A stretch of DNA of 64,000 nt, from positions 62,001 through 126,000 of the forward strand of contig JBDSEV010000075.1 in assembly GCA_039919885.1 (NCBI GenBank), given 5' to 3'. A program made the position numbers and the translations under genes. Within the stretch, counting starts at the first letter, position 1, and each line of letters starts with the position of its first letter. This DNA comes from JACMLD01 sp039919885. GTDB taxonomy: Bacteria; Bacteroidota; Bacteroidia; Chitinophagales; Chitinophagaceae. Below are positions 26,851 to 36,858 of the stretch, one piece after another. The notes beneath the pieces were generated by a model that saw only the letters and a list, made by a program, of their open reading frames with translations, did no database searches and had not been told where the DNA came from.

Positions 26851-29800
26851 TCATTCAATTATCATCCAAAAATCCCTTGGATACAATCGCGATAATTTAG
26901 TGTCTGCGCCTTCTTTCGATTGTAAGTAACTTTCGTAAGCAGTCAGCTGCTTTTCGTTCCCAATAACCAGGTAGGAGCCGCCAGGGACGTCTTTTATTTT
27001 GATTCCGTAGCCGGGAAGAATTTTTTCGTACACGGCATTCTTCCGTTTGTAAACTGCTTCCATCAAATCCGGATCTTTTCTTAACTGCAATATACCCTTC
27101 CGAAACCTGCGCACCACTGCTGGTGTAAGGCCGTCTGCAAAATCAGCTGCCATTGCCTCACCGCGGTACTCATATTCTCCTGCTGCACGGTTGGCACTTA
27201 ATGCGAGTGCGATGACATATTCACTCATAGCAGCATCATCGGGTGTTTTCTTTATCTCGTCTATAACGAAGGAAAGCGTTTGTGGCAGCAGGGGTGTGCG
27301 TTCCGCATAATATACTATCAGCCCGCTGGCAGGCGATGCGCTGGCGCCCGTACTGTAAGACAATCCTGCACCGGTAGTCTTTGTGTAAACGCTTTGTTGA
27401 CCGGCACCTGCAAATAATTGAGCGGCGAGGAATTGCAGCAGTTTCTCTTTGCTGCTGTCCCGATAGCTGGTGAGGGAAGCCCAGTTCATAAATACGCCCG
27501 TTGCGGAGTTCTGGTTCACCAAACCTGAAAAAATGATTTTATCTTTTGTACCAGTACGCTGGTGATAGCGGTCTGCTACCAGGTTTGCAACTGAATATTT
27601 TACAGGTGACTGCTTGCCTGTTAACAAACCGGAAAGGAGTGCAGCAGTGTTTTTTGCAAGCGATTGCTGTACCGCAGTGGAACCGATTAGGAATATTCGC
27701 GCGTTGTCCCTGTGCATAATGGTTTTTCTTACCATCTCCAGATCAGCGAGGGTTTTTTCCGGATGCTGCAGTAAATCGTGTTTCATTTCCTTACACAGGT
27801 ATTGCCAGTCTGGAGCAAGGGATTCGTCAGGAATCGCTGTTATTGATTGTTCCAGGTCTTTCGCCGCTTCGTGGATGGTTGTCTTTGCTGCGGCAGATAA
27901 TGTTGCATACCCGGCGTAAATGGTTGCCGCGCCCGAAATCGCCTGGTGGGCTGCACTATCATTACCTGCGGTTAGAAAAGATAGTAATTTTTTAAGGTCA
28001 TCCCTGGAGCTTTCTACGCCTGCTATCAGGTCAAGAAATTTTGCAGCGGATGCCCGATCGGCTTCATCACCCGCATCCATCAACATCCATCGCAGCCGTT
28101 GTACATTGTGCGTACGCGTTAGAAACGACCCGGTTGCCAATGCCAGTTTGTTGTTTTGGGCGCGGTAAGCCCGGCCAGGATCCTGTACCCAGGTTTCTTC
28201 CGGATCCTGCATGGTTTTACGAAGTGTGCTTAACGTTTGATTAACCAGGTCACGGATACGCGGAAGGTTTGCGGTTGCCAGGTAGGGATATTGAACGACT
28301 GAATTTATCCAATCAACGCCGTTGGCTGATTCCTTTGCATTGTTGCCGGCGGATTTTATTACAAGTTCCGACCTTCCCGTTTGATTATTGTTACTGTAAT
28401 AGGCGGTAAGGCTTAAGATCTGCTTTCGCTGCAATTGAATCATGTCTTCAAAGGTGGTTGCCTTGCCGTCTTTAAGTAAGCCTGTTTGGGTGATCAGGTC
28501 AGGAAGCATCGCCAGGTACAACAGTTTATCCTCCGGCACTTTATCCAGTTTCAGGGCAAGGCCCAGCGTGGCACCGGTCATATTGTTGAACGTGGATGCT
28601 ACAACCGGAACCTTATTCACGGTGAGCATTGACTTGAAGTCCAGCTGATCATCCAGTGTGAGCGGCGGGTTATCAATAAATTTTATTGCATTGCCCTTTT
28701 CTCCTTTTTCCAGCTGCAGGGTATTGGCGTCGTACGAGGATTTGTATTTTTTAATAACATCCTGGTCGTCCATTGCGCCATATTCTTTTTTAAGCCGCGC
28801 GATCTCATCAACAGCCCTTATTTTGGCAGCACTATCCTGCTGTTGTAATAAGTACGTATTGGGTTTTGCCAGTACTGTAAACGGCGAATCATTGAACAGC
28901 TTCCAGCTAGAAAAATAATGTCCCCAGAAATTTTTGCCCGTTGTTAGCAGTGAATCAACGGCTGCAAACTCCGGAACCATAACAATCGATTTTTTGAAGC
29001 TGCTAATCTTTTTCATTTCTTCCAATTGCTGGTACCACGCATCCCCGGTATTGCGCCCGCCAAAAAGGGGTGGGGTATTGGTAAATTTCGCAAGGGAGCG
29101 GCGAAAGTCTATCAGGTTGTTTTTAAAACGGTTGTTAAATTCCTGCAGTGCTGCAGAACCCGATGGGAAAGCTGCAATCTTTTTTAATTCGTCCTGTATC
29201 TTTTTCCACACAACGGTTGCCTTGTCAGCTGTCAGATTAGCGGGATTTACATCAGTTAAACCAATAAAAACGGGTTGGCCCGCGTGGTTGTCTGCATAGC
29301 TAAATACCCCTTGTGCATCCATGTTTATTTCGCGTGTCTTTCCGTCAATAAATTTTTTGTACAAATTGGTGCTGGCATCACCTGCAAAGCTGTTGAGGAA
29401 AACCGTCAGCAGGAGGTCGTCCTTTGCGCTGAGGGATAACTGTGCGGGGTATGAAAACATCATTATCCCGGGGTCGTTTTCGCTGGCAGAAGGATATTCT
29501 ACCACAGCTGTTGTTGCGGCCGCGGTTGGATGGGGTGGGGGCATTGTGTTGTCAACAACGGGTTCCGTGTCGCGGGGTTGCAACCTGTTAAGAATCGAAT
29601 TCATCGTCTCAAGCGTAGTATCCAACGGTAAATTCTTTGGCAACGCTGTGATGGCACCCATGTTATTAAGGTGGTAATTTTTGTCGTGGAATTTTTTTAT
29701 GTCCGCAGCGTTTAACGAACGGATTGCTTCGGGCAGGCCCCCCGCGTTGAGTGCAAGCGGATGCCCGTCTCCGTAAAGCATCTTTTGTATCTTGTCGAAA

Positions 29801-30414
29801 CTCTGCGAATAGACATTGTTCATACTTGTTTTCATCTCATTATAGACGGAACCTTTTTCTTCCAGCCGCAGTAGCTTCGTAGCTGCATCTTCTGCTACGC
29901 CCCAGTTGCGTACTTCGCGGTGCACTTCTTCGTCGGTATAATCAGGGTGCAGCAGGGCATCCAGGTAACTTTCAAAAAGCTGGTAGAAAACATCAGAACC
30001 GGCGTTTGTATAAAAATCATATGCGGTAAAAATCTGGCTTGTAAAAGCATTTGAAATGGTGAGCGACATGCCCTCGCGCGTATTGAGGTCATGCCCTTTG
30101 TTTCCCTTTGTTATCATTAAATGTTCCTGTGTATGCGGCTCGCCTTTATCGGAGACGGGCAATGTGTTGACCCAGATAAAAGTCTGCGGTACCGATTCTA
30201 TCTGCAGCAGATCAAACGTAAAACCCGTACGGTTGTGTATAAAGAGCGCACCCATGGGCAGGCCGGCATCATTGAGGTAAACAGCGCGGGCGGTAAAACC
30301 GCTGATTTGCTGATTGTCTTTTAGTGATTGCAGGGTGGGGGCAGGTTGCGCAGCTATCGAAGCAATAATAACCAGGTGAAGCCATACAAGGAGCATGCAG
30401 GGGAGCAATTTCAT
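26851..30414 (-). CDS. M16 family zinc metallopeptidase (presequence-protease-like)
   Basis: An 1187-residue protein with a signal peptide (residues 1-22, ending AAQ) and the inverted zinc motif HTQEH near residue 97. The third zinc ligand Glu is expected about 75 residues later, in the EVHREVRNWGV or YNEMKTS region. It has the four-domain layout of the M16C (PreP/Cym1) group but is longer than the usual 970-1000 residues. Such enzymes degrade unfolded peptides within a closed chamber. It precedes the M28 aminopeptidase, which suggests a secreted peptide-degradation pair. Confidence 0.85.
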   Translation of the reverse strand: MKLLPCMLLVWLHLVIIASIAAQPAPTLQSLKDNQQISGFTARAVYLNDAGLPMGALFIHNRTGFTFDLLQIESVPQTFIWVNTLPVSDKGEPHTQEHLMITKGNKGHDLNTREGMSLTISNAFTSQIFTAYDFYTNAGSDVFYQLFESYLDALLHPDYTDEEVHREVRNWGVAEDAATKLLRLEEKGSVYNEMKTSMNNVYSQSFDKIQKMLYGDGHPLALNAGGLPEAIRSLNAADIKKFHDKNYHLNNMGAITALPKNLPLDTTLETMNSILNRLQPRDTEPVVDNTMPPPHPTAAATTAVVEYPSASENDPGIMMFSYPAQLSLSAKDDLLLTVFLNSFAGDASTNLYKKFIDGKTREINMDAQGVFSYADNHAGQPVFIGLTDVNPANLTADKATVVWKKIQDELKKIAAFPSGSAALQEFNNRFKNNLIDFRRSLAKFTNTPPLFGGRNTGDAWYQQLEEMKKISSFKKSIVMVPEFAAVDSLLTTGKNFWGHYFSSWKLFNDSPFTVLAKPNTYLLQQQDSAAKIRAVDEIARLKKEYGAMDDQDVIKKYKSSYDANTLQLEKGEKGNAIKFIDNPPLTLDDQLDFKSMLTVNKVPVVASTFNNMTGATLGLALKLDKVPEDKLLYLAMLPDLITQTGLLKDGKATTFEDMIQLQRKQILSLTAYYSNNNQTGRSELVIKSAGNNAKESANGVDWINSVVQYPYLATANLPRIRDLVNQTLSTLRKTMQDPEETWVQDPGRAYRAQNNKLALATGSFLTRTHNVQRLRWMLMDAGDEADRASAAKFLDLIAGVESSRDDLKKLLSFLTAGNDSAAHQAISGAATIYAGYATLSAAAKTTIHEAAKDLEQSITAIPDESLAPDWQYLCKEMKHDLLQHPEKTLADLEMVRKTIMHRDNARIFLIGSTAVQQSLAKNTAALLSGLLTGKQSPVKYSVANLVADRYHQRTGTKDKIIFSGLVNQNSATGVFMNWASLTSYRDSSKEKLLQFLAAQLFAGAGQQSVYTKTTGAGLSYSTGASASPASGLIVYYAERTPLLPQTLSFVIDEIKKTPDDAAMSEYVIALALSANRAAGEYEYRGEAMAADFADGLTPAVVRRFRKGILQLRKDPDLMEAVYKRKNAVYEKILPGYGIKIKDVPGGSYLVIGNEKQLTAYESYLQSKEGADTKLSRLYPRDFWMIIE

Positions 30415-30442
30415 AGCAGAATTTATAATAGTGGTGAATGCT

Positions 30443-30474
30443 TAAAGATAACGGATCATTACTATTATGGGCAA
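30443..30474 (-). promoter_or_regulatory. Promoter for the M16/M28 pair (TTG-N21-TATCTTTA)
   Basis: On the minus strand TTG (30472-30474) is followed after 21 bases by TATCTTTA (30443-30450), one base off TAnnTTTG. It lies 28 bases upstream of the M16 ATG. Confidence 0.4.
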
Positions 30475-30612
30475 TTTTGCAGGAAAACTGCCAATTGTTT
30501 TTTTGAGCTGGTGATGGTTAATTCAAGTTGGTTGCAGGTGTAGCAATGCTGAATATTCTTAAAAGATTAAAACAATAACACCGCATGGAAACGCGAATGA
30601 GGGGAAGCCGGT

Positions 30613-31038
30613 TTACACTTCGATCATTTTCAATGTTTGCTGGTCTATAGCTCCTTTGAAAAATTTATCCAATACCTGTTGGAAAACAGGATTGGTTTCC
30701 GGTACCAGTGCAAATAGTGTTATGGAAGATTGCAATTTCATGTCGTCGGGTGTTGCAAACACCGCTGTTGGATGATTTGTTTCAAGTTGCAACAATGCAT
30801 TGGAAATGCGCAGCAGGTTGGGGCCAAGGATGGGGTGATGCAAAAACGCAGCGGCTTCTTGCAGACCGCGGATGGCATATTGTTTTGAGGTGTGGCTACT
30901 GCCCAGTCCCGCTAGCTGCGGAAATATCCACCACATCCAGTGGCTTGTTTTTTTTCCTTTCCTAATCTCAGCTAGTGCGGTATCATAACTGCGGCGATGC
31001 GCATCGACAAATCGCTGTAAATTAAACCCATCCTGCAT
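30613..31038 (-). CDS. DUF1810 family protein
   Basis: A 141-residue soluble protein with the DUF1810 signature. FNLQRFVDAH is near the start, KTSHWMWWIFPQLAGLG near 35 and SKQYAIRGLQEAAAFLHHPILG near 55. The family is widespread and functionally uncharacterised. I chose the ATG at 31038 over a TTG two codons upstream. Confidence 0.85.
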   Translation of the reverse strand: MQDGFNLQRFVDAHRRSYDTALAEIRKGKKTSHWMWWIFPQLAGLGSSHTSKQYAIRGLQEAAAFLHHPILGPNLLRISNALLQLETNHPTAVFATPDDMKLQSSITLFALVPETNPVFQQVLDKFFKGAIDQQTLKMIEV

Positions 31039-31239
31039 GCTCAATCATTTAGGTGCAATTTACGTTACCGGGCAACAGCAAGAACTGCTACAGCTATTTT
31101 CTGTTTGGATTGGAGTGTGTACAATAGATCAAGTTTTCAAAAAATAGCAGCATCAACCATACCAGTAAAGATAAAGCTGTAACTTTTGCACAATTGACGG
31201 GTTGCTGCCCTGCATTTAACCAAAAATAAAAATGCACAA

Positions 31240-32772
31240 ATGAAAAAATTAATAGCTCTACTGTTATCGATAACCTTCTTTTTAATGGGTTGCAACAATG
31301 CACCCCAAAAAGAAACGCAAATTACGCCTGCCGGTTTGTACAATGAACCGCACCGCCCGCAAGTTCATTTTTCGCCCAAAGAAAAATGGATGAATGATCC
31401 CAATGGCCTGGTTTTTTACGCGGGCCAGTACCACCTATTTTTTCAATATTATCCGGATAGCACCGTATGGGGTCCGATGCATTGGGGACATGCCACCAGC
31501 ACTGATATGATTAGCTGGAAAGAACAGCCCATTGCGCTGTACCCGGATAGCCTGGGCTATATTTTTTCCGGCAGCGCGGTCGTTGATTCCGCCAATACGT
31601 CGGGTCTTGGTAAAGATGCCGTGGTACCACTTGTTGCCATTTTCACTCACCACAACGCGGCGGGTGAAAAAAGCGGAAGCAAAACCTACCAGAACCAGAG
31701 CCTTGCTTACAGCCTGGACAGCGGTAAAACCTGGCAGAAATATGCCGGCAATCCAGTGTTAAAAAATCCAGGCATTACAGATTTTCGGGACCCCAAAGTC
31801 AGCTGGTATCCGGCAGAAAAAAAATGGATTATGACGCTGGCAACCAAAGATTGCATTAGTTTCTATTCATCACCGAATTTGAAAAACTGGGTGAAAGAAA
31901 GTGAGTTTGGTGAAACGTTGGGCGCGCATGGCGGTGTTTGGGAATGTCCTGATTTGTTTCCAATGGAATACGAAGGCAAAACCATTTGGGTGTTGCTGGT
32001 GAGCATTAATCCGGGCGGACCAGGTGGCGGATCGGCCACACAATATTTTACCGGTAATTTTGATGGCAAAACATTTACGCCTTTTCAAACAGCTACCCGC
32101 TGGATTGATTACGGCTCGGATAATTACGCGGGTGTTACCTGGAGCAATACCGGGAAGCGAAAAATTTTTCTTGGCTGGATGAGCAATTGGCTTTACGCCA
32201 ACGTGGTGCCCACGGAGAAATGGCGCAGCGCGATGACGGTTCCCCGGGAACTGAAACTGGAAAAAGTTGCTGGTAACTACGTGCTGGCATCTTACCCGGT
32301 AAAGGAAATGGATAAATTGCAGGAAGATAAAAGAATAATTAATGATATAGACGGAAAAAATTATGATCTTAGCAAAGAGGTGGGCCAAATTACCGGCCCG
32401 GTACAATTGCACTTTGTTGCACCGCAGCTTAACAGTTTCAACATTGTCTTTGCCAACAGCAAAGGTGAACAATTGATTGCTGGCTACGACCAGGCAAAGA
32501 ACGAATATTATATTGACCGATCTAAAGCAGGCGATGCAAAATTCGATGCCCGATTCGCCGCAAGGCATACAGGACCGCGGCTAAGCACCAGCAAGGACTT
32601 GTTACTCACCATCGTACTGGACAACGCATCCATTGAAATGTTTGCTGATAATGGACTCACCACCATGACCGATATTTTTTTTCCATCGGAAATTTTTTCA
32701 ACGGTGAAAATAAATTCGCCATCGGACTTTCCCATTCAGCAACTGGAATTTAGTAAATTGAAACGCAGCTGA
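31240..32772 (+). CDS. GH32 glycoside hydrolase (levanase/fructanase/invertase type), lipoprotein
   Basis: A 510-residue secreted enzyme with lipobox LMGC near residues 15-18. The GH32 catalytic triad is visible: nucleophile Asp in WMNDPNGLV near 51, transition-state Asp in DFRDPKV near 185 and acid/base Glu in WECPDLF near 233. A five-blade propeller is followed by a beta-sandwich. It hydrolyses fructose-containing glycans such as levan, inulin or sucrose; the exact linkage is not readable. It precedes a GH43-like gene by 25 bases, an apparent operon. No SusC/SusD or PTS genes are adjacent. Confidence 0.92.
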   Translation: MKKLIALLLSITFFLMGCNNAPQKETQITPAGLYNEPHRPQVHFSPKEKWMNDPNGLVFYAGQYHLFFQYYPDSTVWGPMHWGHATSTDMISWKEQPIALYPDSLGYIFSGSAVVDSANTSGLGKDAVVPLVAIFTHHNAAGEKSGSKTYQNQSLAYSLDSGKTWQKYAGNPVLKNPGITDFRDPKVSWYPAEKKWIMTLATKDCISFYSSPNLKNWVKESEFGETLGAHGGVWECPDLFPMEYEGKTIWVLLVSINPGGPGGGSATQYFTGNFDGKTFTPFQTATRWIDYGSDNYAGVTWSNTGKRKIFLGWMSNWLYANVVPTEKWRSAMTVPRELKLEKVAGNYVLASYPVKEMDKLQEDKRIINDIDGKNYDLSKEVGQITGPVQLHFVAPQLNSFNIVFANSKGEQLIAGYDQAKNEYYIDRSKAGDAKFDARFAARHTGPRLSTSKDLLLTIVLDNASIEMFADNGLTTMTDIFFPSEIFSTVKINSPSDFPIQQLEFSKLKRS

Positions 32773-32797
32773 TAATAACGCCCGGCAATTTTACACC

Positions 32798-34327
32798 ATG
32801 GTATCAAAAATAGAAAGTATGCAGTTGGTTTTCCGGTTTTGTATGTGTTCCATGGTTGCGTTCGCTGCTGTTCCGCAGCATTCGATGGCGCAACCGGCAG
32901 TCAACGCGGTTATTGCCGGCGACTTTGCAGACCCTTCTATCATTCGGAAAGGAAACCTTTATTATGCGGTAGGCACCTCGTCCGAATGGGCACCGCATTT
33001 TCCGATTTATGTTTCCGGCAACAGGACAGATTGGAAGCAAACCGGCTATGTATTTGACAAAGCGCCTTCGTGGACGGCCGGTTCATTCTGGGCACCCGAA
33101 TATTATTTTCATAACAATACGTATTTTATTTACTATACCGCAAGACGAAAGACAGACAACGTATCCTGTATTGGCGTGGCAACGTCTGCATACCCCGACA
33201 AGGGGTTTACAGACCATGGTGTAATTGTAGCTTATGGAAAAGAAGCCATAGACGCTTTTGTATTTGAGGATGAGGGCCGCTTGTACATTACATTTAAAGC
33301 ATATGGTTTAGACGAAAGGCCAATAGAAATTTTGGGAAGCGCGTTGTCTGAAGATGGCCTGCAGTTAGCAGGTAGCATCTTCTCTCTTTTTAAAGACGAA
33401 CAAAGGATTGGATTGGAAGGGCAGAGTATAAGGAAGCACGATGGCTATTACTACCTGTTTTATGCCGCGGGAAATTGCTGCGGGATTAACTGCGATTACA
33501 ATGTACGTGTAGCCAGGTCACGCAGACTGGAAGGACCATACGAACAGTATCCGGTCAACCCGGTATTGCAGGAAAACAAAGAATGGAAATGTTCGGGGCA
33601 TGGTACATTCGTTAATGCACCCAATGGCAAAGTCTATTACCTGCACCATGCCTATAACAAGGTATCAGGTGTTTTTACCGGCAGGCAGGCCCTGCATGCG
33701 GAATTAACCTGGCCGCAGAAAAACAGCTGGCCTGTATTTAAAGAAATAACCGCGCATGACGCAAGGCATGGTATCAGCGACGCCTTTGCTACCAGCGCTA
33801 GCACTTCCTGGTGGCAATGGGATTTTAAGAATGCCGTTCCTGTTACAAAACAATCCAGCGGCCATTTTTATTTATCGGGCAGCTTTGATACTGCCAACAA
33901 AACTGGCATCGTGGTGGCCGTTCGCCCGGCAGCATTGGCTTTTACTGCCAGCACTACTGTGGCCAACCATAATGATGCAGTAAAAGGGTTGGCGTATTAT
34001 GGCGATGTAAGTGCAGCAACCGGTATTGGCATGCTGGGTGATTCTGTTATCGTTTGGGTAGTTAAAGATGGAACGCGCAACATACGCGCAAGTAAGTACC
34101 TGCCAGGACTGACTAAAGTTGATTTGAAAATTCAAACACAACCAGACAGCAGCTGTCATTTTTTTTATAAAAAGCCCGACGCTACAAATTGGATAGAATT
34201 GACAACCGGGCATGCAATAAACGCTGGTTTTTTACCGCAGTGGGACAGGAGTCCAAGAATCGGTCTTCACATTAAAGGTAGCCCGGCTGATACCGCGGTA
34301 TTTTCTTCTTTTCAATTGAATTATTAA
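32798..34327 (+). CDS. GH43 family glycoside hydrolase (beta-xylosidase/arabinosidase-like)
   Basis: A 509-residue secreted protein with a signal peptide ending near MAQ (about residue 34). The GH43 triad fits: general base Asp in FADPS near 42, pKa-modulating Asp in AIDAFVFEDEG near 150 and general acid Glu in GLEGQSI near 207. The remaining 180 residues form a beta-sandwich of the xylosidase C-terminal type. Co-transcription with GH32 suggests one substrate with mixed sugars, or a fructan-active GH43 relative. GH43 and GH32 share a fold clan. The true specificity is open. Confidence 0.85.
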   Translation: MVSKIESMQLVFRFCMCSMVAFAAVPQHSMAQPAVNAVIAGDFADPSIIRKGNLYYAVGTSSEWAPHFPIYVSGNRTDWKQTGYVFDKAPSWTAGSFWAPEYYFHNNTYFIYYTARRKTDNVSCIGVATSAYPDKGFTDHGVIVAYGKEAIDAFVFEDEGRLYITFKAYGLDERPIEILGSALSEDGLQLAGSIFSLFKDEQRIGLEGQSIRKHDGYYYLFYAAGNCCGINCDYNVRVARSRRLEGPYEQYPVNPVLQENKEWKCSGHGTFVNAPNGKVYYLHHAYNKVSGVFTGRQALHAELTWPQKNSWPVFKEITAHDARHGISDAFATSASTSWWQWDFKNAVPVTKQSSGHFYLSGSFDTANKTGIVVAVRPAALAFTASTTVANHNDAVKGLAYYGDVSAATGIGMLGDSVIVWVVKDGTRNIRASKYLPGLTKVDLKIQTQPDSSCHFFYKKPDATNWIELTTGHAINAGFLPQWDRSPRIGLHIKGSPADTAVFSSFQLNY

Positions 34328-34339
34328 AAAAGACAATGT

Positions 34340-36805
34340 TTAATTTTTGCTTTTCAGTTTTTTACTGATCGTCAATTTCAGTTTTACCTTACCGTCTTCA
34401 CGATTTACAGCGCGTAACCAAACACTGGCACCGGTTTTTGCCTTTATGCCTTTATTGAGGGGCTCGTCTGTTGCGGTAAAGCTATTATCGTTCAGGTTAC
34501 TGAGGGGAACTTGAATGAGCAGGTCGGTATTCCTTTTTGCCGTACCATAATTACCTTCCAGGAAAAGACGGAATGCACTACTCTGGATCTCCATACGGTT
34601 TATGAATATGTCTTCGCCATTTATAATGAACTTGTCCTTTAATTCAGCAAACTGCACATTTTGCATATCCCTGTTTTTAAAAACAAACGATTTTAAATTA
34701 TTCAGTGGCTCAAAATTTTGCAGTACGGCCTGCTTCAGCCGAAAATTCATGGTTCCTTTTAAACTTGCCGGCACTAATTTTCCACTGCTGTTGATACCAA
34801 CCCGGAGTGATGCAACAGTAGAGAACCTGCCACGCAGGTTTTCATGCGTAAGCGCATCCTGACCAAAATTGTCGAAAGCAAAAAGTAATTTTTTTACATC
34901 CGTGTCATCGATCTTAATATTGAACTGCGCGTCGTGAATACTGTTGGGCGCGAGTACAACACGCCCGCTGGTGGAGATACTACCGCCCGCTATGTTCAGG
35001 AAGATGTTACTAAGTTCCCAGTATTGTTCTTCAAACCTAACCGTTGCCTGCAGGTTAGTGGCTTTAAGGTTATTATGTTTTAACCCTGCTGCTTGTATAT
35101 TAAGGCCAATGGTACTGTTTTCCAGCATCGCATCGATTGTACGGGATGCCGCTGCAAAACTGCCGGAAGGTCTTTTGCCGGATCCACGTTTTTTTTTCTG
35201 ACCAAAAAGCGTGGTAAAATCGTCCAGGTTTACAAAAGGCGAACGCACAAAACAGTCAATTACGGTTGGCTGCGAGTTATCCCCGCCTGCAAATTTTCGC
35301 CTGATATTAGTACCCCGCAAGTCCACCTCAAATTTATTATCCTGGTAATTGCAGGTAAAGCCTTTCATGTTGAGACTATCTTTATAGAGTGCCACCATGC
35401 CATTACAATTGGTAAAATTAAAGCTGCGTGGTACGTAGGTGATGGACGCGTTTTTGATGGCCATGGTTCCTTCCATCTCATTTAGTATTGATTTGCCATC
35501 GCCCACTGGTCCATTAAACCATAGGTTGAAATCGGCTTCGCCATTTTTAAAAACAATATCCTGCAAGGCAAGTTTGTCGTCCAGGTCGCTAAGTTTGCTG
35601 TTGGATAGGATATGGAATTGAAGGCGTGGAGAATCCAGGTTCGTCAAACTCGTATTATTTGCCGTAAACGGGATACCATTCCATTCGGCAGAAAAGCTTG
35701 ATAAGCTGATACGGGAATTACTATCAACATGATCGGCATTTGGGTCAACAGTATTCATGAAATTCCCTGTAAAACTAGAATGCGCCAGTTGAATAGCATT
35801 TGTCAATACTGTAGTATTCCTGGTATGCCAGTTAATGTTAATGGCGGGTTCACGTGCAGGCAGGAGCGATCCTTCAATTGTTCCGCTTGCATCCAGTGGT
35901 TCGCTTACATTCACCAGGTCCAGTTTTTTTCTTATGTGGCGGGATAAAATGGCCCTGGCATTGGTGTAAGGCACTTGTTTTGTGCTAAACTCAATCCGGA
36001 AACGGGGATTGATTTTTTCAAAACAAAACTGTCCGCCCAGTTCAAAAAGATGCTTATTAATTTGGATTTTCGACTCGCGAAATGAGATTGTTTTTGCGGC
36101 TGCGTGGTACTGAATCGACCAGGTACCCGATAGTACCTGGTTTTCCAGAAAGGCGCCTTTGGAAAGGTCGAAGCCCAATCCCTTTTTCATGGTTATTTTT
36201 TCGGACATCCGTATCTGGAGGGAATCGCCATCGGGTTCAATCCGTGCTGTAAGTTCATTGATTACAAATGAAATTTCTTTTTCTTTCACCTTATCCTCCA
36301 CCGTAATCACCATATTCTTTATCCTCACCGCCTCAATGGAAATACTATTACCTGCTCCGGCGCGCTTCACCGTATCCGCAGGTTTTCGCATTTCCAATAA
36401 ATACTGATTGCTATACCCCGTACTGTCAGTAAACATGTGAAAAATGCCGTTTTCAATAAAAATATTCTCGACTGTTTTTGTCCGGCTTAGCAACCGCAGC
36501 AAACCGAAAGATGATGAAAGCGTTTCAGCTGCTACCAGCGGTTTATTGTAGATACTGTCCACCAGCAGAAAGCCGTTGAGCCGGAAACTAATGGACGGAA
36601 AATTTTTCCATACACTGATATCAAGGTCACTAATGGATACTTTGCCGCTAAACCTTGCGGATAGCTCCGTGGTTATATAGGCAATCACTTGTTTTTTTTG
36701 GGAATTGATATAAATACCTGCAATCAGCAGCAGCAATAAATACAAGCCGGCTATACCACCCACTATCCAGCCGGCTATTTTAAAAACTTTTTTTGTTAAT
36801 GGCAT
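34340..36805 (-). CDS. AsmA family protein
   Basis: An 821-residue protein with a single N-terminal membrane anchor (residues 10-34) followed by a long, beta-rich periplasmic domain. It has the AsmA hallmarks 'SGKVSISDLDISVWKNFPSISF' near the start and repeated short beta pieces. A C-terminal 'GTMNFRLKQAVLQNFEPLNNL' region is typical of Bacteroidota AsmA-like proteins. Relatives act in phospholipid transport between membranes. I use the ATG at 36805; a TTG lies two codons upstream. The + strand gene at 32798 converges on it 12 bases away. Confidence 0.85.
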   Translation of the reverse strand: MPLTKKVFKIAGWIVGGIAGLYLLLLLIAGIYINSQKKQVIAYITTELSARFSGKVSISDLDISVWKNFPSISFRLNGFLLVDSIYNKPLVAAETLSSSFGLLRLLSRTKTVENIFIENGIFHMFTDSTGYSNQYLLEMRKPADTVKRAGAGNSISIEAVRIKNMVITVEDKVKEKEISFVINELTARIEPDGDSLQIRMSEKITMKKGLGFDLSKGAFLENQVLSGTWSIQYHAAAKTISFRESKIQINKHLFELGGQFCFEKINPRFRIEFSTKQVPYTNARAILSRHIRKKLDLVNVSEPLDASGTIEGSLLPAREPAININWHTRNTTVLTNAIQLAHSSFTGNFMNTVDPNADHVDSNSRISLSSFSAEWNGIPFTANNTSLTNLDSPRLQFHILSNSKLSDLDDKLALQDIVFKNGEADFNLWFNGPVGDGKSILNEMEGTMAIKNASITYVPRSFNFTNCNGMVALYKDSLNMKGFTCNYQDNKFEVDLRGTNIRRKFAGGDNSQPTVIDCFVRSPFVNLDDFTTLFGQKKKRGSGKRPSGSFAAASRTIDAMLENSTIGLNIQAAGLKHNNLKATNLQATVRFEEQYWELSNIFLNIAGGSISTSGRVVLAPNSIHDAQFNIKIDDTDVKKLLFAFDNFGQDALTHENLRGRFSTVASLRVGINSSGKLVPASLKGTMNFRLKQAVLQNFEPLNNLKSFVFKNRDMQNVQFAELKDKFIINGEDIFINRMEIQSSAFRLFLEGNYGTAKRNTDLLIQVPLSNLNDNSFTATDEPLNKGIKAKTGASVWLRAVNREDGKVKLKLTISKKLKSKN

Positions 36806-36858
36806 CAGCAATAGGTTTCACAAATGGTGCCACCGATTCGGGCTGAGATACAGTAGTC

